Shown here piece after piece: positions 1 through 12,074 of a stretch of DNA of 64,000 nt (within the stretch, counting starts at the first letter, position 1; each line of letters opens with the position of its first letter). The stretch comes from Chrysomallon squamiferum. Lineage: Eukaryota > Mollusca > Gastropoda > Neomphalida > Peltospiridae. The DNA is taken from assembly GCA_012295275.1 (NCBI GenBank), contig CM022666.1, positions 1-64,000 on the forward strand, read 5' to 3'. The notes under the pieces are model-generated. The model ran no database searches, was not told the origin of the DNA, and saw nothing but the letters and a program-made list of their open reading frames with translations. The position numbers and the translations under genes were made by a program.

Positions 1-3000
1 TTTTCAAAACATGTGCGTTTTTGTGCACGTGTCGGAAACGAGTTGTTCCCCTTAGGTGGGGCGTGCGGCACTTTTGACCCGTGTCGGGCAACCCCCCCCA
101 CTTTTGGGTATGTGCGCCCGATTTTTCCCGTGCTCGGAAAAAGTTATTGCACTTTGAAAAAGGTACCCCTAGCATTTTCAACGAAACTTGAAAAAATTCG
201 ATTTTCAAAGTTGAAAATCCGTGTGGCACTGTTCCGTTTGGTCGGGAAAAATATTTCGACGTGTGCAAAACGTGCGCGCGCCGTCGGGGGCGAGTGTGGC
301 AAAAACGTTTCCAACATTTACCAAAGGTGCTGCACCTTTTGAAAATGCGTTTGAAAAAAAATCGAGCAAATTTTCAAAAACATGTGCGTTTTTTGTGCAC
401 GTGTCGGAAACGAGTTGTTCCCCTTGGGTGGGGCGTGCGGCACTTTTGACCCGTGTCGGGCAACCCTTGCCCCACTTTTGGGTATGTGCGCCCGATTTTT
501 CCACGTGCTCGGAAAAAGTTATTGCACTTTGAAAAAAGGTACCCCTAGCATTTTCAACGAAACTTGAAAAAATTCGATTTTCAAAAGTTGAAAATCCGTG
601 TGGCACTGTTCCGTTTGGTCGGGAAAAATATTTCGACGTGTGCAAAACGTGCGCGCCGTCGGGGCGAGTTAATGGCAAAAACGTTTCCAACATTTACCAA
701 AGGTGCTGCACCTTTTGAAAATGCGTTTGAAAAAAAATCGAGCAAATTTTCAAAAACATGTGCGTTTTTTGTGCACGTGTCGGAAACGAGTTGTTCCCCT
801 TGGGTGGGGCGTGCGGCACTTTTGACCCGTGTCGGGCAACCCTTGCCCCACTTTTGGGTATGTGCGCCCGATTTTTCCACGTGCTCGGAAAAGTTATTGC
901 ACTTTGAAAAAAGGTACCCCTAGCATTTTCAACGAAACTTGAAAAAATTCGATTTTCAAAGTTGAAAATCCGTGTGGCTACTGTTCCGTTTGGTCGGGAA
1001 AAATATTTCGACGACGTGTGCAAAAACGTGCGCGCCGTCGGGGCGAGAATGGCAAAAACGTTTCCAACATTTACCAAAGGTGCTGCACCTTTTGAAAATG
1101 CGTTTGAAAAAAATCGAGCAAATTTTCAAAAACATGTGCGTTTTTTGTGCACGTGTCGGAAACGAGTTGTTCCCCTTGGGTGGGGCGTGCGGCACTTTTG
1201 ACCCGTGTCGGGCAACCCTTGCCCCACTTTTGGGTATGTGCGCCCGATTTTTCCCGTGCTCGGAAAAAGTTATTGCACTTTGAAAAAAAGGTACCCCTAG
1301 CATTTTCAACGAAACTTGAAAAAATTCGATTTTCAAAAGTTGAAAATCCGTGTGGCACTGTTCCGTTTGGTCGGGAAAAATATTTCGACGTGTGCAAAAC
1401 GTGCGCGCCGTCGGGGCGAGTGTGGCAAAAACGTTTCCAACATTTACCAAAGGTGCTGCACCTTTTGAAAATGCGTTTGAAAAAAAATCGAGCAAATTTT
1501 CAAAAAAACATGTGCGTTTTTTGTGCACGTGTCGGAAACGAGTTGTTCCCCTTGGGTGGGGCGTGCGGCACTTTTGACCCGTGTCGGGCAACCCTTGCCT
1601 TACTTTTGGGTATGTGCGCCCGATTTTTCCCACGTGCTCGGAAAAAGTTATTGCACTTTGAAAAAGGTACCCTAGCATTTTCAACGAAACTTGAAAAAAT
1701 TCGATTTTCAAAAGTTGAAAATCCGTGTGGCACTGTTCCGTTTGGTCGGGAAAAATATTTCGACGTGTGCAAAACGTGCGCGCCGTCGGGGCGAGTGTGG
1801 CAAAAACGTTTCCAACATTTACCAAAGGTGCTGCACCTTTTGAAAATGCGTTTGAAAAAAAATCGAGCAAATTTTCAAAACATGTGCGTTTTTTGTGCAC
1901 GTGTCGGAAACGAGTTGTTCCCCTTGGGTGGGGCGTGCGGCACTTTTGACCCGTGTCGGGCAACCCTTGCCCACTTTTGGGTATGTGCGCCCGATTTTCC
2001 CACGTGCTCGGAAAAGTTATTGCACTTTGAAAAAAAGGTACCCCTAGCATTTTCAACGAAACTTGAAAAAATTCGATTTTCAAAAGTTGAAAATCCGTGT
2101 GGCACTGTTCCGTTTGGTCGGGAAAAATATTTCGACGTGTGCAAAACGTGCGCGCCGTCGGGGCGAGTAATGGCAAAAACGTTTCCAACATTTACCAAAG
2201 GTGCTGCACCTTTTGAAAATGCGTTTGAAAAAAAAAATCGAGCAAATTTTCAAAAACATGTGCGTTTTTTGTGCACGTGTCGGAAACGAGTTGTTCCCCT
2301 TGGGTGGGGCGTGCGGCACTTTTGACCCGTGTCGGGCAACCCTTGCCCCACTTTTGGGTATGTGCGCCCGATTTTTTCCACGTGCTCGGAAAAAGTTATT
2401 GCACTTTGAAAAAGGTACCCCTAGCATTTTCAACGAAACTTGAAAAAATTCGATTTTCAAAAGTTGAAATCCGTGTGGCACTGTTCCGTTTGGTCGGGAA
2501 AAATATTTCGACGTGTGCAAAACGTGCGCGCCGTCGGGGCGAGTGTGGCAAAAACGTTTCCAACATTTACCAAAGGTGCTGCACCTTTTGAAAATGCGTT
2601 TGAAAAAAAATCGAGCAAATTTTCAAAAACATGTGCGTTTTTTTTGCACGTGTCGGAAACGAGTTGTTCCCCTTGGGTGGGGCGTGCGGCACTTTTGACC
2701 CGTGTCGGGCAACCCTTGCCCCACTTTTGGGTATGTGCGCCCGATTTTTCCCACGTGCTCGGAAAAAGTTATTGCACTTTGAAAAAGGTACCCCTAGCAT
2801 TTTCAACGAAACTTGAAAAAATTCGATTTTCAAAAGTTGAAAATCCGTGTGGCACTGTTCCGTTTGGTCGGGAAAAATATTTCGACGTGTGCAAAACGTG
2901 CGCGCCGTCGGGGCGAGTGTGGCAAAAACGTTTCCAACATTTACCAAAGGTGCTGCACCTTTTGAAAATGCGTTTGAAAAAAAATCGAGCAAATTTTCAA

Positions 3001-4980
3001 AAACATGTGCGTTTTTTGTGCACGTGTCGGAAACGAGTTGTTCCCCTTGGGTGGGGCGTGCGGCACTTTTGACCCGTGTCGGGCAACCCTTGCCCCACTT
3101 TTGGGTATGTGCGCCCGATTTTTCCCACGTGCTCGGAAAAAGTTATTGCACTTTGAAAAAAGGTACCCCTAGCATTTTCAACGAAACTTGAAAAAATTCG
3201 ATTTTCAAAAGTTGAAAATCCGTGTGGCACTGTTCCGTTTGGTCGGGAAAAATATTTCGACGTGTGCAAAACGTGCGCGCCGTCGGGCGAGTGTGGCAAA
3301 AACGTTTCCAACATTTACCAAAGGTGCTGCACCTTTTGAAAATGCGTTTGAAAAAAATCGAGCAAATTTTCAAAAACATGTGCGTTTTTTGTGCACGTGT
3401 CGGAAACGAGTTGTTCCCCTTGGGTGGGGCGTGCGGCACTTTTGACCCGTGTCGGGCAACCCTTGCCCCACTTTTGGGTATGTGCGCCCGATTTTTCCCA
3501 CGTGCTCGGAAAAAGTTATTGCACTTTGAAAAAGGTACCCCTAGCATTTTCAACGAAACTTGAAAAATTCGATTTTCAAAAGTTGAAAATCCGTGTGGCA
3601 CTGTTCCGTTTGGTCGGGAAAAATATTTCGACGTGTGCAAAACGTGCGCGCCGTCGGGGCGAGTGGCAAAAACGTTTCCAACATTTACCAAAGGTGCTGC
3701 ACCTTTTGAAAATGCGTTTGAAAAAAAATCGAGCAAATTTTCAAAAACATGTGCGTTTTTTGTGCACGTGTCGGAAACGAGTTGTTCCCCTTGGGTGGGG
3801 CGTGCGGCACTTTTGACCCGTGTCGGGCAACCCTTGCCCCACTTTTGGGTATATGCGCCCGATTTTTCCCACGTGCTCGGAAAAGTTATTGCACTTGAAA
3901 AAAAGGTACCCCTAGCATTTTCAACGAAACTTGAAAAATTCGATTTTCAAAAGTTGAAAATCCGTGTGGCACTGTTCCGTTTGGTCGGGAAAAATATTTC
4001 GACGTGTGCAAAACGTGCGCGCCGTCGGGGCGAGTGTGGCAAAAACGTTTCCAACATTTACCAAAGGTGCTGCACCTTTTGAAAATGCGTTTGAAAAAAA
4101 ATCGAGCAAATTTTTCAAAAACATGTGCGTTTTTTGTGCACGTGTCGGAAACGAGTTGTTCCCCTTGGGTGGGGCGTGCGGCACTTTTGACCCGTGTCGG
4201 GCAACCCTTGCCCCACTTTTGGGTATGTGCGCCCGATTTTTTCCACGTGCTCGGAAAAAGTTATTGCACTTTGAAAAAGGTACCCCTAGCATTTTCAACG
4301 AAACTTGAAAAAATTCGATTTTCAAAAGTTGAAAATCCGTGTGGCACTGTTCCGTTTGGTCGGGAAAAATATTTCGACGTGTGCAAAACGTGCGCGCCGT
4401 CGGGGCGAGTGTGGCAAAAACGTTTCCAACATTTACCAAAGGTGCTGCACCTTTTGAAAATGCGTTTGAAAAAAAATCGAGCAAATTTTCAAAAACATGT
4501 GCGTTTTTTGTGCACGTGTCGGAAACGAGTTGTTCCCCTTGGGTGGGGCGTGCGGCACTTTTGACCCACTTTTGGGTATGTGCGCCCGATTTTTCCCACG
4601 TGCTCGGAAAAAGTTATTGCACTTTGAAAAAGGTACCCCTAGCATTTTCAACGAAACTTGAAAAATTTCGATTTTCAAAAGTTGAAAATCCGTGTGGCAC
4701 TGTTCCGTTTGGTCGGGAAAAATATTTCGACGTGTGCAAAACGTGCGCGCCGTCGGGGCGAGTGTGGCAAAAACGTTTGAAAAAAAATCGACCAAATTTT
4801 CAAAAAAATTCGATTTTCAATTTATCCGTGTGGCACTATTCCGTGTGGTCGGGAAAAATATTTCAACGTGTGCAAAAGGTGCGCGCCGTCGGGGCGAGTG
4901 TTGTAAAAACGTTTCCAACATTTTCAAAATATGTCCGCTTTATTGTGCACATGTCGGAATCGGGTTGTTCTCCTTGGGTG
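1..4980. repeat. Satellite DNA array, unit about 374 bp
   Basis: About 13 head-to-tail copies of one unit. The landmark ATGTGCG recurs at 11, 382, 758, 1134, 1510, 1882, 2258, 2631, 3004, 3378, 3749, 4123 and 4497, giving spacings of 371-376 bp. Copies differ mostly in homopolymer length (runs of A, T or C), so they are highly homogenised. The unit is CpG-rich, unlike its AT-rich surroundings, and carries two CACGTG-centred blocks with similar flanks (cacgtgtcggaaacg and cacgtgctcggaaaaag), hinting that it grew from a shorter subrepeat. The array continues past the left edge. Open frames occur on both strands in all copies but shift with each homopolymer change, so they are not genes. Confidence 0.97.
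4498..4980. repeat. Degenerate border of the satellite array
   Basis: The last full-looking unit has lost about 24 bp between two copies of CACTTTTG/CCCACTTTTG near 4557-4575, a typical slippage deletion. The next unit is truncated at about 4778-4800, and the final partial unit (4800-4980) carries many substitutions. Decay at the array edge contrasts with near-perfect identity inside, as expected where unequal crossing-over homogenises the centre only. Confidence 0.85.
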
Positions 4981-5760
4981 TGGGGTCCAAAAAAAGTAAA
5001 AACCGTCAAAACCAAAGAAAGAAAAAAAGCTGGTAGTGATGTCAGAGCGAGGACGATAATAAAAAAAATCCCGTCTCTTCCCGATGTTGACGCAGATGCG
5101 CGAAACCGGGCAATGAGTCACGAACATCTTGTCGTTTATTCTCGGAAATGTTGAGTGATTTGTGTCTGTCTTTCGCGAAGAGGGTGTGATTTCGCAGACT
5201 ACAGGTTCTTTTCTGATTCGACGCCGAATCTGAAACTAATAAGTAAATAAATCGTGGGATCGATGTTTTGTTGCTCGGACGCGGTTCTAAGTTCCAGGAC
5301 GCCTTAAGGGAAAGAACTCTGTTTTGTTTCTCGCGTATTGTCTTTAACGGAGTTATTCCCCTTTGACCGTCCACTTGACAAATTAATGAGTGCGCCTTGG
5401 TCGATATGTAAATAAATAAATAAAATAAATAAATGTGATTCGGACACTGAAAAGGTTCATAATTAATTTAGGAAGCTCTCTTCGAAATAGAGTTGTGTTT
5501 TCCTTACCTGCTAGTGAACAAATAAACAAATAAATAAACAAGTAAACAAATAAAATAAATAAATAAATAATGAAAGATGACTAGAAACTGTAACGAACTG
5601 TTAAGGCAATCGTTCTGCAGGTCTGTTTAACAGAGTCGTAACAAGTCAACGGTCCAAGGGCAATAACTCTGTTTACGAGACGGGGGGAGAATGTCTAGAC
5701 AGACAAACTGGGAGATGAAGGTCAAGGTCGGAGGTGTCTTAGATTTGGGTTAACGGTGCC
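4981..5760. other. Intergenic, low-complexity AAATA tracts
   Basis: No credible gene. The stretch holds AAATA/AAACA-type low-complexity runs at about 5405-5435 and 5515-5570, and otherwise unremarkable unique-looking sequence. Confidence 0.6.
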
Positions 5761-5820
5761 TAAGGGTTAGGGTTACCCTGACCCCTAAATCTAACCCTAA
5801 CCCTAACCCTAAAGCCTAAA
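5761..5820. repeat. Interstitial telomere-like tract, head to head
   Basis: About two TTAGGG copies (5761-5775) are followed directly by degenerate and then regular CCCTAA copies (5776-5820), including three consecutive CTAACC repeats. TTAGGG is the usual metazoan telomere repeat. G-rich followed by C-rich on the same strand is the order produced by telomere-to-telomere joining or by repair insertion. The tract is very short. Confidence 0.75.
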
Positions 5821-6556
5821 CCTGCAATATGTACAATGATACGTACGTAAGACACCATAAAGGACATGAGAGACCACATGCAAACTGCCACCACATAACA
5901 CAAAATATATTCAATAACACATAAACAGAGAAAGCATAACAAAGAAAACATGCAAAGACATCTGACCGGGCACAAAACACAAACGAAACATAAGGAACAA
6001 AGCACATATACAACACACACTGCGCACATAATACAGGACACTACAGGCATCAAAACACATGACAGCGTTCACACAAAACATATACCCAGTTTTAGATAAA
6101 ATTTTAAGAATGTTAACGAAATATTATTATTTGGATTTCTGTATATAATTTGTTTCTATAAAGGTTTTGATTTAATGATAATTATTACAGTTTATATGTT
6201 TCTTTAAAATTTAAACGGAAGGCATAATATATGCCTTAATATAAAACAAAACAAAACAAACATACTTTGATAAAAGCTTTTACTTTATTAAAATATTAAA
6301 ACAACAAACTTTATCACGTACAATGCAATGCAAAATCTAGTGTTAAAAATTAAATACAAACATGGACACAAAGGCTGGGCTTGTATATCAGTAGTAATGC
6401 AAAGTGTCAAAGTGGAGTTATCTCTTTTGCATACATACATACTCAAACAAACATGTAAACATTTTTGTCTTCAATCATTGTACGCAGTGACAGTTTGCAG
6501 TTTACCATTTGCATATAAACACAGAGGTAGTTATGGTATGGACTAACATGTATTAA

Positions 6557-6559
<3 letters not shown>
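5821..6559. other. Intergenic, nothing recognised
   Basis: AT-rich sequence with short open frames of biased composition. No splice-linked exons or known motifs were found. Confidence 0.5.

Positions 6560-6629
<70 letters not shown>
6560..6629. repeat. (CT)n microsatellite
   Basis: Pure CT dinucleotide run of about 70 bp. Confidence 0.98.
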
Positions 6630-6632
<3 letters not shown>

Positions 6633-6711
6633 CTATTTCAAGAAAACTAAAGTATCTCAAGTTCCGTTTACAGTCAAAAGTTACTATTAGTTACTGAACA
6701 CGCAATTAATA

Positions 6712-6714
<3 letters not shown>

Positions 6715-6796
<82 letters not shown>
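6715..6796. repeat. (GT)n microsatellite
   Basis: Pure GT run of about 80 bp, about 130 bp downstream of the stop codon of the minus-strand cysteine-rich gene. Confidence 0.98.
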
Positions 6797-6801
<5 letters not shown>

Positions 6802-6878
6802 CACTTATTACTGTTATGTTGGACAGGTAAAGACAAGATTTTGAAACACAAAAAATACATTGTGGCCTTCTCTGCTAT

Positions 6879-6884
6879 TTTATT
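6879..6884 (-). terminator. Polyadenylation signal AATAAA of the cysteine-rich gene
   Basis: AATAAA on the minus strand, 43 bp after the stop codon. The same signal sits at the equivalent place (11835-11840) after the paralogous last exon. Confidence 0.6.
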
Positions 6885-6926
6885 TCCCAATGACAAAATG
6901 TTTCTATATAACCTATAAAATTGTAA

Positions 6927-8181
6927 TTAACATTGCATTTTTCCAGTACTAAGACAGAAACATTTTTTTTTCCACCAAAACCAGCCACTTTCAATTTTAT
7001 AACCAACTTTGTAACATTTGCCATCGATTTCACAGTCTGAAATAAAGGGATAAAAAGAAGACACAAACAGAAAATAAATTAGCGATACTTTTCAAGGTTC
7101 AAGTCACATACAAGATAGTTTTAGCATGTAGATAAATTTGTAACTACGTGAGAAATATCTGGAAATATCCAACTTATCTGTTTTTCACAATAACACCTGC
7201 AGTCTTCTTATTAGAATATTCAACACACTTCGCTGATGTTCATTATGTTGCAAATGTGTTCTTTCTTTTCTTCTCTTGTCAAGCCTTAGTACTTATCTAT
7301 AATCGATCTGAAAAGTACCCAAATCGATCCCAAAGTCGCAATTCGGCATCTTTCCACCACCGGACATGCGCTACTCACTGAAGAGTTTCGGGTTTGGCTG
7401 GGTTTGAACTTAATGTATTCCAAAAATCGGTAAATTCCAACCTAGTAAAGAAAGTAAGTCTTACCTCTACGTAATATGCTAAACGCGCCGAGATTCGTAC
7501 AGGTCATGTAAGTGCACTTTGTCATTCTCGGTTCATCTACCAAAAGACATTCATAAAACTTGCGCAGATCACAGACAACAGCTTGAAAAATAAAAAATAA
7601 ATATTTGTTTTAAACATACTCACACATATGCTGATACACGAACGAGAAAAAAAACAAGAAAACAAATAGTGGCGGTAAAAAATATATCAAAAATAAATAT
7701 TAAATACAACAGAAAAATATGAAACAAATAACTTCTCTATATTACCTATTACTATATCGAAATCACCATCATCATAACCATTACCATCATCATCATTGTT
7801 ATTGTTATTATCATCGTCATCAGCATTATAATTATCATCCTAAGTATTAATATTATTATTTTTTTGTTTTTCTTTTTATTACAAGGACTACTATTATAAA
7901 ATTTGAAATTATTTACCAGAGCTTTTATCTTTATAAACAGTAAGGTTTAAAGTCGCTACATCCTCACTAAATGTGCCGATGTGTACAGTTGCACTATAAC
8001 TAAAGACTCCACACTTAGTGTTTGTTTTAGTATTTGTGGCTGGAATCTGAGTACCATAGATTTTCACGTCTGTCAAAACAAAATAACTTTTCAGTTTTAA
8101 ACATTTTCTTTTTAATTCTACTCCTCCTGCACACTAATAAAAAACATTCAGGCACGCACGCACACACACACACACACACAC

Positions 8182-8278
<97 letters not shown>

Positions 8279-8840
8279 GTTTAATACGAGACCTTTTTTC
8301 AGTGTCTGCTTATCTATTTACTAAATTTAGAACACTCAACAATGAAACAGAGATATGCTTTTAACTACATTACTTACATGAAGTTCGTTCATTGATTTCG
8401 AAACCACCCTCAACGCATTTAAGTACAGTGGAACCGTGGTAAGAGAACTGGTGGACGTTTTCTCCTATATTCACCTTACCCCACTGTGTCTCGCACTGTC
8501 TACTTTCTGTGTTGTATACACCTGAAAACGCTAAAAAATATACATTAATTAGATCTATACGTCAGGTTTTCTGTCTCTGTATCTAATTCTTTGTTTCTAT
8601 ATCTGCCAAAATCTTAACTTAGTTAATTGAATTATTATTATTATTATTTTTTTTTTTTTTTTTTATTCAACCTGATATAATAATATGATTTAAATATGAC
8701 ATAAATAGAAAATTAAGTTAAACATAGAAGAGATCCCAGGACCAAAATCGTGACTAACTTGTCAGATTTGAATCATATATTTTCGATAGCACGTGTTGGA
8801 ATGATGTAGCCATAATCAGAAGGAACATTACTGCAGACAT
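6927..8840 (-). CDS. Small secreted cysteine-rich protein, 5 exons, unrecognised family
   Basis: Predicted CDS exons on the minus strand are 8759-8840, 8378-8521, 7917-8069, 7465-7581 and 6927-7036. All four introns are phase 1, every junction joins in frame, and the total is 606 nt (201 residues plus stop). Exon 1 is a signal-peptide exon (MSAVMFLLIMATSFQHVLS); its donor gttagt is non-consensus but gives the right phase. Exon 2 has two Cys, exon 3 has one, exon 4 (residues 127-165) has four in a C-x7-C-x11-C-x4-C pattern, and exon 5 (166-201) has five and ends with GWFWWKKKCFCLSTGKMQC. The last exon recalls a half von Willebrand C-type fold (C-DG-C ... W ... C-x-C ... G-x3-C), but this is a weak resemblance. 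Twelve Cys in total suits a disulphide-rich extracellular protein. A broken paralogue lies 5 kb away. I do not recognise the family and assign no function. Confidence 0.72.
8159..8276. repeat. (AC)n(GA)n compound microsatellite
   Basis: AC run at 8159-8181 followed by a GA run to about 8275, inside intron 2 of the cysteine-rich gene. Confidence 0.97.
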
Positions 8841-8984
8841 GTTGAATTGTTGACAATATTTATCTGTAATTAGCACGATTAAGAATAGAGACAACATGGT
8901 AACAAACATGAAAATAAAGTAAGTAAAAATGTTAGCAACAGAATTGAACTGAAATGTCAGTAACAAGTAACAAAAGTCAAGATG

Positions 8985-10200
8985 TTACGAGACATCAATG
9001 AAATGTAACAACCTAAAATGTTAATATATTACTTACGCGTAACAAGTAAAATTTGTATTGCTAGTATTAATATGTAACAAACAAACATGTTAATACTTGT
9101 AGTTAAATGTAACAAGTAAAAATGTTAATACAAACAGTAGCATATATTAAGTAAAAGTGCTAGTACCTGTAGTAACTTGCAGCAAGTAAAAATCCAAAAA
9201 AGTAATAATATATATTAAGAGAAATTGTTGACACCACTAGTAAAATGTAATAAGTAAAAATGTTAATAACAGAAAGAACATGCAGTAAGTAAAAACATTA
9301 ACACCAGTAGTAGCAAGTAATGAGTAAAAAATGTTAACAGCAGTAGTTACATGTAATAAGTAAAAATGTTAACAGCAGTAGTTACATGTAATAAGTAAAA
9401 ATGTTAACAGCGGTAGTTACAAGTAATGAGTAAAAAATGTTAACAGCAGTAGTTACATGTAATAAGTAAAAATGTTAACAGCAGTAGTTACATGTAATAA
9501 GTAAAAATGTTAACAGCGGTAGTTACAAGTAATGAGTAAAAAATGTTAACAGCAGTAGTTACATGTAATAAGTAAAAATGTTAACAGCAGTAGTTACATG
9601 TAATAAGTAAAAATGTTAACAGCGGTAGTTACAAGTAATGAGTAAAAAATGTTAACAGCAGTAGTTACATGTAATAAGTAAAAATGTTAACAGCAGTAGT
9701 TACATGTAATAAGTAAAAATGTTAACAGCAGTAGTATCATGTAATAAATAAGAAAAAAGTAATACCAGTAGTAATCTAGTTTAAAATATTAATATCAGTA
9801 GTACAATGTTATAACTAGAAATATAGATATCAGTAGTAACATAGTGACTAATAATGTTAATACCAATACTAAAATGCAATAATAACGTTAATACTAGTAG
9901 TAACGCGAGCAAGTAACAATGTTAATAATATTAGTAACATGCAGTAAGCAAAGCATGTTACTACTGGTAATATGTAGTAAGTAAAAATGTTAATATCAGT
10001 AGGAAGGCATAGTAAATTAAAATATAAATATCAGTTATGATATGTCCTATACAAAAATGTTCATACCAGTAGCAGCATGAAATAAGTAAACTTGTTAGTA
10101 CGTGTACTAAATTACAGTAGTAACAAGTTGTAGAGTTCTTAGAACTAGTATAAAATGTAGTAAGTAAAGTGTTAATGCAACATGTTAGAAATGCTAATTC
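8985..10200. repeat. 35-bp minisatellite with higher-order repeat core
   Basis: Degenerate copies of a roughly 35-bp unit built on GTAATAAGTAAAAATGTTAA plus CAGTAGTTACAT. From about 9300 to 9735 the copies become near-identical and fall into a repeating trio: one 36-bp variant (GCGGTAGTTACAAGTAATGAG start) followed by two 35-bp copies, a period of about 106 bp seen about four times. Copies on both sides are older and more diverged. It lies just upstream of the minus-strand cysteine-rich gene. Confidence 0.92.
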
Positions 10201-10600
10201 AATAGGTAATATGTGAGTTGTGTAAAATATCTTTCATTAGTTTTGTTCTAAAACTATCAAAATATAATATTTTACCACGTATGTTGTGATGTCTTTCAAA
10301 CAACAGAAGAACAACAATAATAAACTGTTAGCAAGCGTAAGTACTCGATGTTATTGATGTATTAAAAAATGTAAACTGATGTATAAAATGTTTTGCATTA
10401 GTTCTATTCCCAAAATATTTAGACTTGACGAGGTATGATGTAATGCCTTTCCAGGTGACACATTGCAAGCATGTTCTGTAAAAAATAATGGTTTAGTTGC
10501 ATATATCTGACTATAAATATATGGTAATAAAACAAAATAATGAGTTTGAAATTTACATATTGTGACAACAAACGTCATATTTCTGTTATCATTGCATTCC
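10130..10600. repeat. Duplicated block shared with 13622-13822 and 14588-14730
   Basis: The segment 10130-10325 closely matches 13622-13822 (shared ACCACGTATGTTGT and flanks). The segment 10440-10600 matches 14588-14730 (shared GTTTGAAATTTACATATT). The two halves also resemble each other. The blocks travel with the paralogous cysteine-rich exons, so this is a rearranged local duplication. Confidence 0.7.
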
Positions 10601-10929
10601 ATGTGTCTCAGTGTATATATATTAATAGACACATATGATACATACATACATAATATACGCACGCACATACATACATACATACATATATACGCACACACAT
10701 ACATACATGAAAGTGTGTCTTGTCATTTCTCGTTACCACCAATGTTCATGTCACGCCTTTGCTTGTGTTTGTATGTTTAAAACTGATTATACACTGTAAC
10801 ACATCTGTAAAATATTTAACTAAAGAGTAGTTACAGATTTTCATTAGGACACGTTTATCCATTCAAGTTTCCTTCTTTATCTATATAATTCTAACATCAT
10901 ACATCTGTCTCAGAAAGTAACAAGATCCT

Positions 10930-11760
10930 TTAGACGGAATATCAATACTATTACCACTCTTTTTCTTCTTATTTCTCTACTGCTACTGCTGCTACTAGTA
11001 CTTCTATTACAACTACTACTACTTAGTTTACCATTCTGCTACTACTACTAGCACCAGTACTGTACTGTTTGTACTGTTCTTCTACAATTACTCCTCTATT
11101 ACAACTGTTGCACTGCTAAGAGTACTGCTACCACTATTACTCTATCATTACTCTACTACCTCAGCTAATAATGCTAATGTTAATTGTGAAAGTACTACTG
11201 CAGAATTACTATTAAAGTTCTACTACCAGAACTGCTATTGGTATCACAGAACTGTTGCTGCTGCTACTACTACCACTACTTCTACCAATACTACTAATAC
11301 TACAACTAATAATGTTACTAATCCTGCTCTACCACTACTACTACTTCTTTATTCCCACTACTATTCTATAACCACAACTGCGCTTCTTCTACTGTTACTA
11401 CAGTTACTACTACTACCATTCCTACAACTGCCACTGTTACTTCTGTTGAACTGTTACTTGCTGCTACCACAGCCGTTCCTCTCTTGCTTCTAGTACAACC
11501 ATTATTATCATTAACACAAATACTACAGCTGTTGATTCTGCAGTATTCGTAGTGATACTATGCTTTACCTCGACAACGTCTTCTACTACAACTTCTTCTA
11601 CTACAACTTCTTCAGCTACTACTTCTTCAACTACTACTTCTCCTGTTACTCTTGTAATGCTACTAATACTGATTCTAGCACTGCTGCTGCTAAATTTACT
11701 GCTCTACTACTAATGTTCTTACAAACCTACTAGTACACAAAATTCTACCATTAACATCAC
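10930..11760. repeat. Degenerate CTA/CTG/CTT trinucleotide-rich tract
   Basis: Imperfect TACTACTA and related triplets with frequent interruptions over about 800 bp. No open frame of gene-like composition. Confidence 0.85.
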
Positions 11761-11834
11761 TTATTATACTTGTTTTGGAAGGTAAAGACAAAATTTTAAA
11801 ACATAAAGTAATACATTATATCCGTTATTGAAAT

Positions 11835-11840
11835 TTTATT
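11835..11840 (-). terminator. Polyadenylation signal of the paralogue
   Basis: AATAAA on the minus strand, 42 bp after the stop codon, matching the intact gene. Confidence 0.45.
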
Positions 11841-12074
11841 TCTTAGTGACAGCGCATTTCTATACAAATATAAAATTATAATTAATAACATTTCATTTGT
11901 CCATCGCTGTGACACATACATCTCCGTTTCCACCAGAACCAGCCATTTTCAGTTTTATAACCAGGATTCCGACACTTACCATCGAAGAAACAGTCTGAAA
12001 TGAGCGGAGGAAAGTAAACAGAGAAAATAAATTAACAATATTTCTGATGCTTCACATTTCACCTTTGTTGTAGA

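Noticed and set aside
205-5154. Many overlapping open frames of 60-411 residues on both strands in the satellite
   Set aside because: They repeat with the 374-bp unit, switch frame at each homopolymer change and exist on both strands at once, so they are by-products of a stop-poor satellite.
5760-6053. Minus-strand 97-residue Cys/Val-rich frame
   Set aside because: Its C-terminus is translated telomere-like repeat and the rest is biased AT-rich sequence without splice or family support.
6875-7066. Minus-strand 63-residue frame at the last exon of the cysteine-rich gene
   Set aside because: It is the wrong frame; the shifted frame gives the conserved GWFWWK sequence shared with the paralogue.
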